Origin: RGIG4576 sp045656705
GTDB lineage: Bacteria > Bacteroidota > Bacteroidia > Bacteroidales > Muribaculaceae
Assembly (NCBI GenBank): GCA_045656705.1
Contig: JAZORR010000047.1
Span: 1-64,000, forward strand
DNA length: 64,000 bases
Direction of reading: 5' to 3'
A program made the translations under genes and the position numbers. Numbering within the stretch: position 1 is the stretch's first letter; each line of letters starts with the position of its first letter. This document shows positions 25,717 through 34,393 of the stretch, piece after piece. The notes under the pieces are model-generated. The model made no database searches. It saw nothing but the letters and a program-made list of their open reading frames with translations, and was not told where the DNA came from.

Positions 25717-26346
25717 ATGGCTCTTCAAATATTTCAATGGTTTCAAGCACATTTGAATTACTGGACGATTATGCTCTTGATGACAATCGAGAGCTCATTC
25801 ATACCATTCCCTTCTGAAATTGTGGTACCTCCAGCTGCATATTTCGCAATGCAAGAAGGTAGCAACCTCAATATCTATTTAGTAGTACTATTTGCCACTA
25901 TAGGCGCACTATTTGGCGCTATGATTAATTACTATCTTGCACTATGGGTAGGTCGTCCTATTGTGTATAAATTCGCAAACAATAGAATTGGACATATGTG
26001 CTTACTTGATGCTGAAAAGGTAGAAAATGCCGAACGCTATTTTGATAAACACGGAGCTGTGTCTACTCTTATCGGACGACTTATTCCTGCTGTGCGTCAA
26101 CTTATCTCAATCCCAGCAGGGCTTGCGAGGATGAAATTCAGCACCTTTGCCCTATTCACCACACTTGGTGCCGGTATTTGGAACATAATTCTTGCTGCAC
26201 TTGGCTATATGCTAAGCCTTTCGGTGCCTCAAGATGAATTGCTTGCTCAAATTGAGTATTACAATCACTACTTGTCTATGGCAGGATACGCACTATTTGC
26301 GTTTGTAATTATCTTCCTTGCCTACAAAGGCCTAAAAAAGAAATAA
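25717..26346 (+). CDS. DedA family membrane protein
   Basis: This 209-residue inner-membrane protein belongs to the DedA/SNARE-associated family, whose members help flip undecaprenyl phosphate or phospholipids. Visible features are the first helix with TIESSFIPFPSEIVVPPA, the family motif, then GAMINYYLALWVGRP, and the amphipathic RLIPAVRQLISIPAGLARM signature near residues 123-141. Four to five hydrophobic segments are present. The gene is followed after 25 bp by rpe, so the two share a transcript, although no functional link is obvious. The leader upstream contains inverted repeats. Confidence 0.93.
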   Translation: MALQIFQWFQAHLNYWTIMLLMTIESSFIPFPSEIVVPPAAYFAMQEGSNLNIYLVVLFATIGALFGAMINYYLALWVGRPIVYKFANNRIGHMCLLDAEKVENAERYFDKHGAVSTLIGRLIPAVRQLISIPAGLARMKFSTFALFTTLGAGIWNIILAALGYMLSLSVPQDELLAQIEYYNHYLSMAGYALFAFVIIFLAYKGLKKK

Positions 26347-26371
26347 AATTAACTATTAATACATATCAATT

Positions 26372-27016
26372 ATGATTGTTTCTCCATCATTACTTTCAGC
26401 CGATTTTGGCAACCTAAACAAAGACCTTGAGATGATAAATACGAGCGAAGCACAATTGCTTCACATCGATATTATGGACGGTGTTTTCGTTCCTAACATC
26501 TCGTTTGGCTTTCCTGTATTGAAATATGTGCAACAAACTTGCAAGAAGCCTCTTGATGTGCATCTAATGATCGTTGAACCTCAAAAATTCATTCAAGAAG
26601 TGAAGGATTGTGGGGCTGAAATAATGAATGTACACTACGAAACTTGTACTCACCTACACCGTGTGGTGCAACAAATCAAGGCTGTAGGCATGAAGGCTGG
26701 TGTTACACTAAATCCTGCCACTCCAGTGTGCGTATTGCGCGACATCATTACCGAAGTAGACCTTGTATTACTTATGTCAGTAAATCCTGGTTTCGGTGGT
26801 CAAAAGTTCATTCCTCAAACTCTTAACAAAGTGCGCGAACTTCGCGCTTTGATAGAAGAAAGTGGTTCAAAGGCTCTTATTGAAGTGGATGGTGGTGTGA
26901 ACGATAAAACAGGCGAACAACTTCGCGATGCAGGTGCCGATATCCTTGTGGCCGGCAACTATGTATTCAAAGCAGAAGATCCACACGCTGCAATACATTC
27001 ACTATATATTTTGTAA
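26372..27016 (+). CDS. rpe: Ribulose-phosphate 3-epimerase
   Basis: This 214-residue TIM-barrel enzyme interconverts ribulose 5-phosphate and xylulose 5-phosphate in the cytoplasmic pentose phosphate pathway. Seen motifs are SPSLLSADFGNL at the start, HIDIMDGVFVPN (metal-binding His and Asp), DVHLMIVEP, MSVNPGFGGQKF and the phosphate-binding end ADILVAGNYVF. Length and motif order are normal for the family. It is the second gene after dedA. A long perfect palindrome and outer stem follow and should terminate the transcript. Confidence 0.98.
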   Translation: MIVSPSLLSADFGNLNKDLEMINTSEAQLLHIDIMDGVFVPNISFGFPVLKYVQQTCKKPLDVHLMIVEPQKFIQEVKDCGAEIMNVHYETCTHLHRVVQQIKAVGMKAGVTLNPATPVCVLRDIITEVDLVLLMSVNPGFGGQKFIPQTLNKVRELRALIEESGSKALIEVDGGVNDKTGEQLRDAGADILVAGNYVFKAEDPHAAIHSLYIL

Positions 27017-27037
27017 GATTAAATACTATAAAAAATA

Positions 27038-27104
27038 AACCACCGCGTAGAACGAATGAAATGCACCCCATGGGGTGCATTTCATTTAAGCCTGGTGGTT
27101 TTTG
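27038..27104 (+). terminator. Large two-part hairpin after rpe
   Basis: An outer 7-bp stem, aaccacc (27038-27044) with ggtggtt (27094-27100), encloses a perfect 32-bp palindrome (27055-27086, arms aatgaaatgcacccca and its complement). A T run follows. It is longer than a normal terminator. Confidence 0.8.
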
Positions 27105-27149
27105 TTATATCTAATTTTTATAAAAACACACAATATTATACAAGGGGTA

Positions 27150-28547
27150 TTACAAAATTACTTTTTCAGTTTTGTTGCCTTGCTTCTTGATGTAGATACA
27201 TTGTTCAAGATTTTCTTTCGCTACCTTCACACCTTGTAGAGTGTAGTATTCTATTTCTGCGTTGTCAGCGGCTACTTCTTCCACACCTGTCATAGTTGCT
27301 GGGTATACCACCAATTTAGCTTCGGTATTTGGCAAGTATGTACCTTCGGCAGCTGCTGTAGATAGCACGATGTTCTTGATTTCCACCTTGTATTCACCTG
27401 CTGCCATATCTTCTGCTGCTGTGAATGGAATACTAATCAATGCTCCTTCGTTTCCACTGAAGTCTTTGCTCTTATTTGAGAAAATACCTACACTGATACT
27501 ACAATCTTCGTTTAGGTTTGTGCTGATGCTATGTGATTTATGGAAACGACTTGTTGTTTCAAATAGATATTCTTCCTCTTCTTCGTCATAGTCTACTGTC
27601 AAGCCTGCAGGCATCACTATATCAAATTGAATAGCTGAATATGCCTTTGTATTGGTCATATTTAGATCGATAGTCTTTGACTCAGTAGCACAGATTGTGA
27701 AATCATTCACAAATACGCTTTCTTGTGAAGCTGTTGCTTGCTTTGCCATTTGCTTACCCTTTGCAGGAGCTGATGAACGAGTATTGCCCAATACGATGTT
27801 CATTGTACCCACTACGTCGACAATGTTGATTTGAGTATCAGCATTGATATCGGCTGCTTCTTTGATAAATCTTGCAGATTCCTTACCCAATACCACATTC
27901 ATTGTGTTCACAACGTCGATAATATTGATACTGCCATCACCATTTGAGTCACCTAAGTCGTATGGCTTTACTGTTACCACAAATTCCATATTTGGGCTGT
28001 AGTAACCTTGAGCATCAGAGCTTGAAAGAATGATATTCTTGATTTCTACCTTAAATTCACCTTCAATGTTTTCAGCTACTGTAAGAGGCAATGTGAATAG
28101 TTCTGTTCCACTTTCGCCCTTGAATGATGCCGACTTATTTGAGTAACAAGTGTAACGGATTGCTCCATTTGGTTGCTTGTATGTAGACACACTGTGTGAG
28201 CTTGTAGCACGCTTTGAATTCAATGTCATTTCATATTCTTCATCTTCATTCATTGCAATAGTGATACCTTCTGGTAGATAGATGTCAAATTGGAATGCAC
28301 TCACGTCGCCATCGTTGTTAAGGTTTATTGGCATTTGCTCTGTCTTGCCATGAAGTGTTACTGTGTCGTTTGCAGCGAAACCATATTCAAAGTCAGTCAC
28401 TACATCGTCTCCACCTTCGTCGTCGCCTTCGCCATCATCCTTAACGGTTTTCTTTACAATAGCAGACGAATCGGCTGGCTTATATTGAATGATATCGCTA
28501 CCATCGGTGTTTGCTCCCGTAGCCACACAATTCTTTATTTCTACCAC
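27150..28547 (-). pseudogene. 5'-truncated dockerin/cohesin-like surface protein gene
   Basis: The open frame of 465 residues has only a GTG as a possible first codon, no signal peptide, and an in-frame TAA a few codons upstream. It begins in the middle of a domain end, since VEIKNCVATG matches the VEIKNIILSS that closes its own later cohesin-like domains. Then come an acidic linker, a cohesin-like domain, a two-repeat dockerin (GDSNGDGSINIIDVV and DINADTQINIVDVV, near residues 195-255), a second cohesin-like domain, and a C-terminal tail with EYYTLQGVKVAKEN. That tail is common on secreted Bacteroidales proteins. The rest of the frame is intact, so the deletion may be recent. No promoter is visible. 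An assembly artefact is an alternative. Confidence 0.65.
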
Positions 28548-28682
28548 GCCACACCAGATTTATTTTGGTATAGAGTGTGGAATTATAATGATAATATAAT
28601 CTTAAGGGCTATACGGTCTTAATGTACTATAAAGTCAATTAAACCTATAGACAATATTTAAAAAGAGACTTACTATATACGC

Positions 28683-28714
28683 ACAACAAGCGAAACCATA
28701 GTTTCGCTTGTTGT
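28683..28714 (-). terminator. Hairpin after the ABC-F/Dabb operon
   Basis: A perfect 14-bp stem, acaacaagcgaaac with gtttcgcttgttgt, closes a 4-nt loop. No T run follows on either strand, so termination strength is uncertain. Confidence 0.6.
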
Positions 28715-28758
28715 ATGTTAGAGGGTTGGATTTTTAGTCACTAAAAACCAAACTTTTT

Positions 28759-29052
28759 TTAGAATTCGTAGTCGATGCAGGCACGGCTATCTTTGTGACC
28801 TGCAAGCAATCCTGCTGCAGCTACATGTGCTGGATGCTTTGCATACACTTCCACATCGGCCATTGTGTCTACAACTGCAGTAAGCACTACGTCCCATGTT
28901 TCATTTGGGTTTTGGTTGATACCTACTTCCATACTATGAAGCACTTCAATTTGTTCTGGAAGAGCTTCGAGTGCAGCCTTGAATTTCAAAGCTACTTCCA
29001 TACGTTCTTCTGGAGTACCAGAAAGTTTAAAACTTACAATATGTTTTACCAT
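28759..29052 (-). CDS. Dabb (stress-responsive A/B barrel) domain protein
   Basis: This 97-residue protein is a single Dabb domain, a small dimeric alpha/beta barrel. The start MVKHIVSFKL, the middle VLHSMEVGINQN, and the end YAKHPAHVAAAGLL followed by SRACIDYEF all match the family. Some family members are stress-induced in plants and others act as cyclases or detoxifying enzymes; the bacterial role is generally unknown. It lies 14 bp downstream of the ABC-F gene on the same strand, so the two are very probably co-transcribed. There is no signal peptide, so it is cytoplasmic. Confidence 0.92.
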   Translation of the reverse strand: MVKHIVSFKLSGTPEERMEVALKFKAALEALPEQIEVLHSMEVGINQNPNETWDVVLTAVVDTMADVEVYAKHPAHVAAAGLLAGHKDSRACIDYEF

Positions 29053-29066
29053 AATTTATCTTTTTT

Positions 29067-30686
29067 TTATTTAGTGTAAAGTTTTTCCTTAAGTGCAAGT
29101 ACCTTTTCGTCGGTAATATAGTCATCGTAGTCCATAATCTTATCGATGATGCCGTTTGGAGTGAGCTCAATCATACGATTACATACTGTTTGAATAAACT
29201 CATGGTCGTGTGACGACATGATGATATTACCCTTGAATGTTTGCAATGTGTTGTTGAACGCCTGAATTGATTCCAAGTCGAGGTGGTTGGTTGGAGTATC
29301 AAGGATAAGCGTATTAGCATCGGTCATCATCATCTTGGCAATCATACAACGCATCTTTTCACCACCCGATAGCACTGATGCCTTTTTCAATACTTCTTCA
29401 CCTGAGAATAGCATCTTACCAAGGAAGCCCTTGATATAGATTTCGCTTGTGTCGTTGCTATATTGTGATAGCCAATCTACAAGGTTCATATCGGTATTGA
29501 AAAAATCTGAGTTATCAAGAGGCAAATAGGCAGTGGTGATAGTTTGTCCCCACTCAAATGTACCAGCATCTGGTTTGCGTTTACCATTAATAATCTCAAA
29601 CAATGCAGTCATTGCACGAGGGTCGCGACTCAAGAATACCGCCTTATCACCCTTCTCAATAGTAAGGTTCAAATCTTGGAACAAAATTTCACCATCAACA
29701 GATGCGGTGAGACCATGGATTTCAAGAATCTTATTACCTGGTTCACGGCTTGGTGTAAAGATGATACCTGGGTAGCGACGAGAAGATGGTTGAATTTCTT
29801 CGATATTAAGTTTTTCAAGCATCTTCTTTCGACTTGTAGTTTGCTTAGACTTAGCCACATTGGCACTGAATCGACGAATGAATTCTTGCAATTCCTTCTT
29901 CTTTTCTTCGGCCTTCTTATTAGCTTGTTGTTGTTGGCGAAGAGCCAATTGGCTTGATTGATACCAGAAGCTATAGTTACCAGCAAACAAGCTCACCTTA
30001 TTATAGTCAATATCAAGAGTGTGAGTAGAGATAGCATCGAGGAAGTGACGGTCGTGAGAGACCACAAGTACTGTAGTGTTTTCACATTTAGTCAAATAAT
30101 CTTCGAGCCAACTCACTGTATCAAGATCGAGGTCGTTGGTAGGCTCGTCGAGCAAAAGATTGTCTGGGTTACCAAAAAGAGCTTTTGCAAGAAGCACGCG
30201 CACTTTTTCTTTGGCACTCATATCCTTCATTAAGGTGTAATGCTTTTCTTCTTTTATACCAAGACCGCTAAGCAATGCAGCAGCATCACTTTCGGCATTC
30301 CAGCCTTCCATTTCGGCGAATTTCTCCTCAAGTTCAGAAGCACGAATACCATCTTCGTCGGTAAAGTCTTCCTTAGCGTAAAGTGCTTCTTTTTCCTTCA
30401 TCACATCCCATAGCACAGTGTGACCTTGAAGAACAGTATCAAGCACTGTAAATTCGTCGAAAGCAAAGTGGTTCTGACTAAGAACACTCATACGCTCACC
30501 TGGTCCTTGAGAAATAGTACCTTGAGTAGGATTAAGTTCACCACTAAGAATACGCATAAGGGTACTCTTACCAGCACCATTAGCACCGATTATACCATAA
30601 CAGTTGCCAGGAGTGAATTTCATATTCACATCTTGAAACAACACTCTTTTTCCAAATTGAATTCCTAAATTACTTACTGCTATCAT
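29067..30686 (-). CDS. ABC-F family ATP-binding protein (YbiT-like)
   Basis: This 539-residue soluble protein has two ABC ATPase domains and no membrane segments, which defines the ABC-F group that acts on ribosomes. The first domain has GANGAGKST (residues 34-42) and LLLDEPTNDLDLDTVSW. The interdomain linker is Lys/Gln-rich (RQQQQANKKAEEKKKELQ). The second domain has the signature LSGGEKMRCMIAKMM and LILDTPTNHLDLES. Note DTPTNH in place of DEPTNH: the Walker B catalytic Glu of the second site is replaced by Thr, as I recall for the YbiT-type subgroup. It is probably a translation factor rather than an antibiotic resistance protein. Confidence 0.93.
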   Translation of the reverse strand: MIAVSNLGIQFGKRVLFQDVNMKFTPGNCYGIIGANGAGKSTLMRILSGELNPTQGTISQGPGERMSVLSQNHFAFDEFTVLDTVLQGHTVLWDVMKEKEALYAKEDFTDEDGIRASELEEKFAEMEGWNAESDAAALLSGLGIKEEKHYTLMKDMSAKEKVRVLLAKALFGNPDNLLLDEPTNDLDLDTVSWLEDYLTKCENTTVLVVSHDRHFLDAISTHTLDIDYNKVSLFAGNYSFWYQSSQLALRQQQQANKKAEEKKKELQEFIRRFSANVAKSKQTTSRKKMLEKLNIEEIQPSSRRYPGIIFTPSREPGNKILEIHGLTASVDGEILFQDLNLTIEKGDKAVFLSRDPRAMTALFEIINGKRKPDAGTFEWGQTITTAYLPLDNSDFFNTDMNLVDWLSQYSNDTSEIYIKGFLGKMLFSGEEVLKKASVLSGGEKMRCMIAKMMMTDANTLILDTPTNHLDLESIQAFNNTLQTFKGNIIMSSHDHEFIQTVCNRMIELTPNGIIDKIMDYDDYITDEKVLALKEKLYTK

Positions 30687-30707
30687 CTATATTTTCATTT
30701 TAACACA

Positions 30708-30715
30708 CAAAGTTA
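30708..30715 (-). promoter_or_regulatory. -7 promoter box of the ABC-F/Dabb operon
   Basis: The coding strand reads TAACTTTG, a perfect -7 match about 22 bp before the ATG. No clear -33 element is seen. Confidence 0.55.
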
Positions 30716-30810
30716 CTCAAAAAAAAGCGATTACGCCCCATTTTACGCAAAAATTATCTCTTAATCACAGGGAAATGTTAATATTCACAAAATAAGTAGT
30801 ATAAAACAAC

Positions 30811-30837
30811 GAGGAGTAGAACATTGTTCCACTCCTC
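30811..30837 (-). terminator. Hairpin after serine palmitoyltransferase gene
   Basis: A 12-bp stem with one mismatch, gaggagtagaac with gttccactcctc, closes a 3-nt loop. A T-rich stretch follows on the minus strand. Confidence 0.65.
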
Positions 30838-30870
30838 AATCATATCTATGTCATTATCCTATAATTATAA

Positions 30871-32058
30871 TTATGGGATAAGGTTGTATTTACGGAATAC
30901 TTTTTGGATCTTTTCAAGACCAATGGTTACTTGTTCCTTAGTGTGAGTAGCCATCAAACTGAAACGGATCAAAGTATCATGTGGAGCAACAGCCGGAGAA
31001 ACCACAGGATTAACGAATACACCTTCATCGCTAAGCTCCTTAGTAATCATAAATGTAAGATTATTATCTCTGATATAAAGAGGGATAATAGGAGTAGAAG
31101 TGTGACCGATTTCACAACCCATATTTCTAAATCCTTCAAGAGCATAATTGGTGATATCCCACAAGTTATCCAATCTTTCAGGCTCGCTCAACATAATATC
31201 CAAAGCAGCACTTACAGCAGCTGTAGAAGCTGGAGTAATACTTGCTGTGAAAATGTAAGCACGAGAGTGGTGACGCAAATAGTTTGTAATAGACTTATCA
31301 CAAGCAATGAAACCACCCAATGATGCAAAAGACTTACTGAATGTACCCATAATAAGGTCAACATCATCGGTAACACCGAAATGGTCGCAAGTACCTCTAC
31401 CATTCTTACCAAACACACCGATACCATGAGCTTCGTCTACCATTACTGTAGCATCATACTGCTTAGCCAATCTAACGATTTCAGGCAAATTTGCAACATC
31501 ACCTTCCATAGAGAATACGCCATCAGTAACAATCAGCTTCACTTCTTCAGGAGAACACTTTCTCAATTGTTCTTCCAAAGATTGCATATCATTGTGCTTA
31601 TATTTTAGTGCCTTAGAGAATGCAAGACGACGACCTTCGATAATAGAAGCGTGATCTTGTTCGTCAAGGATAATAGAATCATTTCTACCTGTAAGAGTAG
31701 ATACCACACCAAGGTTTACACCGAAACCAGTAGAGAATAGCATAGCATCTTCCTTACCAACGAATGCAGCAAGTTTCGCTTCCAATTCTTTATGAATGTC
31801 GAGAGTACCATTCAAGAAAGGAGAACCAGCAAGACCTGTACCATATTTCTTAGTAGCTTCAATTGCAGCTTCCTTAACTTTTGGGTGATTGGTCAAACCC
31901 ATATAACTGTTTGAACCAAACATCAACACTTTTCTACCATTGATTACCACTTCGGTATCTTGTTCACTTTCTATTTCACGAAAATAAGGATAGATACCAG
32001 CAGCCTTAGCTTGTTGTGGTATTTGATATTGAGATAACTTAGCTTGTAATAGCTTCAT
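30871..32058 (-). CDS. spt: Serine palmitoyltransferase
   Basis: This 395-residue PLP enzyme of the alpha-oxoamine synthase family condenses serine with a long acyl-CoA to start sphingolipid synthesis, a hallmark of Bacteroidetes. Key residues seen are His136 (DEQDHASII), Asp208 and His211 (VDEAHGIGVFG), and Lys242 in GTFSKSF, which forms the PLP aldimine. It closely matches my memory of the Bacteroides thetaiotaomicron enzyme, including YPYFREIE near the start and MATHTKEQ near the end. The related glycine C-acetyltransferase and 8-amino-7-oxononanoate synthase are less likely alternatives. It has its own promoter and is divergent from uvrB. Confidence 0.87.
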   Translation of the reverse strand: MKLLQAKLSQYQIPQQAKAAGIYPYFREIESEQDTEVVINGRKVLMFGSNSYMGLTNHPKVKEAAIEATKKYGTGLAGSPFLNGTLDIHKELEAKLAAFVGKEDAMLFSTGFGVNLGVVSTLTGRNDSIILDEQDHASIIEGRRLAFSKALKYKHNDMQSLEEQLRKCSPEEVKLIVTDGVFSMEGDVANLPEIVRLAKQYDATVMVDEAHGIGVFGKNGRGTCDHFGVTDDVDLIMGTFSKSFASLGGFIACDKSITNYLRHHSRAYIFTASITPASTAAVSAALDIMLSEPERLDNLWDITNYALEGFRNMGCEIGHTSTPIIPLYIRDNNLTFMITKELSDEGVFVNPVVSPAVAPHDTLIRFSLMATHTKEQVTIGLEKIQKVFRKYNLIP

Positions 32059-32134
32059 AGCTTGTATATATAAATTTCTATTATTTATTAATCTTTTGCT
32101 CTCACAAAAGCATATTATTACTCATTTCAATTTG

Positions 32135-32142
32135 CAAAGTTA
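32135..32142 (-). promoter_or_regulatory. -7 promoter box of spt
   Basis: The coding strand reads TAACTTTGC (8 of 8 match to TAnnTTTG, followed by C), about 75 bp before the ATG. Confidence 0.6.
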
Positions 32143-32290
32143 CTAAATTTAATTTACTTATCCCTAAAAAAAGTAAAATAATTAATCAATAATGTCATTT
32201 TTTTGCTAATTTCTGTAATATTTACGAAATATAAAAGATGGTTTTATAGCATTATTTTGCAAATCAAACGGATATATGGCAACTTTTTAT

Positions 32291-32298
32291 TAATTTTG
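32291..32298 (+). promoter_or_regulatory. -7 promoter box of uvrB
   Basis: TAATTTTG is a consensus match 23 bp before the ATG. The nearest TTTG upstream (32256) is 31 bp away, longer than usual. No SOS box was recognised. Confidence 0.5.
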
Positions 32299-32320
32299 TA
32301 GATTGAAGTAAAGTATAGTT

Positions 32321-34390
32321 ATGACAGATTTCGTTTTACATTCAAAATATAAGCCTACAGGCGACCAGCCCAATGCCATAGAAGAATTGGCAAACGGGGT
32401 GAATAGCGGAAACCAATTCCAAACATTGCTTGGAGTCACTGGTTCTGGTAAAACATTCACAATGGCAAATGTCATTGCGAGAACCAATCGCCCTACCCTT
32501 ATATTATCACATAACAAAACTCTTGCTGCACAATTATATGCCGAATTTAAATCATTCTTTCCCGAAAATTCGGTACATTATTTTGTGTCTTATTACGATT
32601 ATTATCAACCCGAAGCATATCTACCTTCAACGGATAAATATATCGAAAAAGATTTAGCCATAAATGACGAGATAGAAAGGCTACGCCTTGCCACTGTGGC
32701 AGCTCTTCTTTCAGGTCGAAGAGATATCATTGTAGTGTCATCTGTATCGTGTATATATGGCATGGGGAATCCCGATGATTTCGATAAAAACATTATCGAA
32801 ATAAAATGTGGACAATCTATAGGGAGAGATAGATTTCTTCGCACTCTTGTTGATGCCCTATACTCAAGAAACGAAATCGAACTTGCAAGAGGAACATTCC
32901 GTGTGAAAGGCGACACTGTAGACATAGCCTTAGCATATGAAGAAATAAACATTCGCGTTATATTCTGGGGCGATGAGATAGAGTCGATTCAAATTATGGA
33001 CAAAGACACTCAAATGCCAACAGAAAATGTAGACGCATTTAAAATATTCCCAGCAAACATTTTCGTTACAACCAAAGAAGCAGCAGCATTAGCACTTGAC
33101 AAGATAGCTGTAGATCTTGGTACTCAATGTGAAATGTTCAGAAACGAAGGACGCGAAAGCGAAGCAAGCAGACTATATGAGCGAGTTTGTTATGACATAG
33201 AGATGATACGAGAAGTAGGATATTGTTCTGGCATAGAAAACTATTCTCGATATTTTGATGGAAGAGAACCAGGTATGCGCCCATTCTGCCTATTGGACTA
33301 CTTCCCCGAAGATTACCTCACATTCATAGATGAAAGTCATGTAACAGTTCCACAAATTAGAGGTATGTATGGTGGAGATCTATCTCGTAAAACAAATCTC
33401 GTAAACTATGGTTTCAGATTACAAGCTGCAATAGACAATCGCCCCCTTAAATTTGAGGAATTTGAATCACTAACGAAGCAAACCATCTTCGTTAGTGCTA
33501 CTCCTGCTGACTATGAATTAGAAAAATGCGAAGGTGTAGTGACCGAACAAATCATTCGTCCAACAGGCTTGCTCGATCCACAAATTGTGGTAAGACCATC
33601 AAAAGGACAAATTGACGACCTTGTGGAAGAAATCCAACGACGCATAGAATTCAACGAGCGTACATTGGTTACAACACTTACAAAGCGTATGGCTGAGGAA
33701 CTTTCTTCATATCTTGCTAAAATCAATGTAAGATGTGCTTACATCCATTCAGACGTAGAAACAATGGACAGAATTAAGATTCTCGACCAATTAAGAGGTG
33801 GTGACATTGATGTGCTGATTGGTGTAAATCTTCTTCGCGAAGGTCTTGACTTACCCGAAGTATCGTTAGTAGCTATCATTGATGCCGACAAAGAAGGGTT
33901 CTTACGCAATCACCGTTCTCTCACCCAAACCGCAGGTCGTGCTGCTCGCAACTTAAACGGTATGGTGATTATGTACGCTGATAAAATCACCGATTCAATG
34001 CAAAAAACAATTGATGAAACCGAACGCCGACGCACTCTACAATTAAAATACAATGATGAAAACGGTATAGTGCCACAAGCTATCATGAAATCAAGAAACT
34101 TAATTGTAGGCAGCGAAGAAACTACCACAAAGATGACAAGCAGAGGAAAGCTCATAGAAAGAAGCAACATTAATCCTGTAATTCAAAGTTATCTCGAAAA
34201 AGAATACGACAACACTACTGGTATCGCAGCAGATCCCGTAGTGAAATTTATGAGTGTAAACGATAAAAAGAAAGCTATTGAACGACTTCGCGTGCAAATG
34301 ATAGAAGCTGCAAAACGAATGGATTTCATAGAAGCCGCTCAATATAGAGATGAATTACTCGCACTCGAACAAACAATTAGCGAAGAATAA
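32321..34390 (+). CDS. uvrB: Excinuclease ABC subunit B
   Basis: This 689-residue helicase-like protein verifies DNA damage and loads UvrC in nucleotide excision repair. Walker A is GVTGSGKT (residues 38-45). The beta-hairpin that probes the strand is YYDYYQPEAY near 92-101. The DEAD-like box is FIDESHVT, helicase motif VI is QTAGRAARN, and a UVR domain closes the protein (KKKAIERLRVQMIEAAKRMDF, read as motif pieces). The length is normal. A YgiQ gene starts 3 bp after its stop, so they are probably one transcript. Confidence 0.99.
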   Translation: MTDFVLHSKYKPTGDQPNAIEELANGVNSGNQFQTLLGVTGSGKTFTMANVIARTNRPTLILSHNKTLAAQLYAEFKSFFPENSVHYFVSYYDYYQPEAYLPSTDKYIEKDLAINDEIERLRLATVAALLSGRRDIIVVSSVSCIYGMGNPDDFDKNIIEIKCGQSIGRDRFLRTLVDALYSRNEIELARGTFRVKGDTVDIALAYEEINIRVIFWGDEIESIQIMDKDTQMPTENVDAFKIFPANIFVTTKEAAALALDKIAVDLGTQCEMFRNEGRESEASRLYERVCYDIEMIREVGYCSGIENYSRYFDGREPGMRPFCLLDYFPEDYLTFIDESHVTVPQIRGMYGGDLSRKTNLVNYGFRLQAAIDNRPLKFEEFESLTKQTIFVSATPADYELEKCEGVVTEQIIRPTGLLDPQIVVRPSKGQIDDLVEEIQRRIEFNERTLVTTLTKRMAEELSSYLAKINVRCAYIHSDVETMDRIKILDQLRGGDIDVLIGVNLLREGLDLPEVSLVAIIDADKEGFLRNHRSLTQTAGRAARNLNGMVIMYADKITDSMQKTIDETERRRTLQLKYNDENGIVPQAIMKSRNLIVGSEETTTKMTSRGKLIERSNINPVIQSYLEKEYDNTTGIAADPVVKFMSVNDKKKAIERLRVQMIEAAKRMDFIEAAQYRDELLALEQTISEE

Positions 34391-34393
34391 TTT

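Noticed and set aside
29067..30686. Antibiotic resistance gene (ABC-F)
   Set aside because: The sequence resembles the housekeeping YbiT-type group, not the short-linker resistance proteins.
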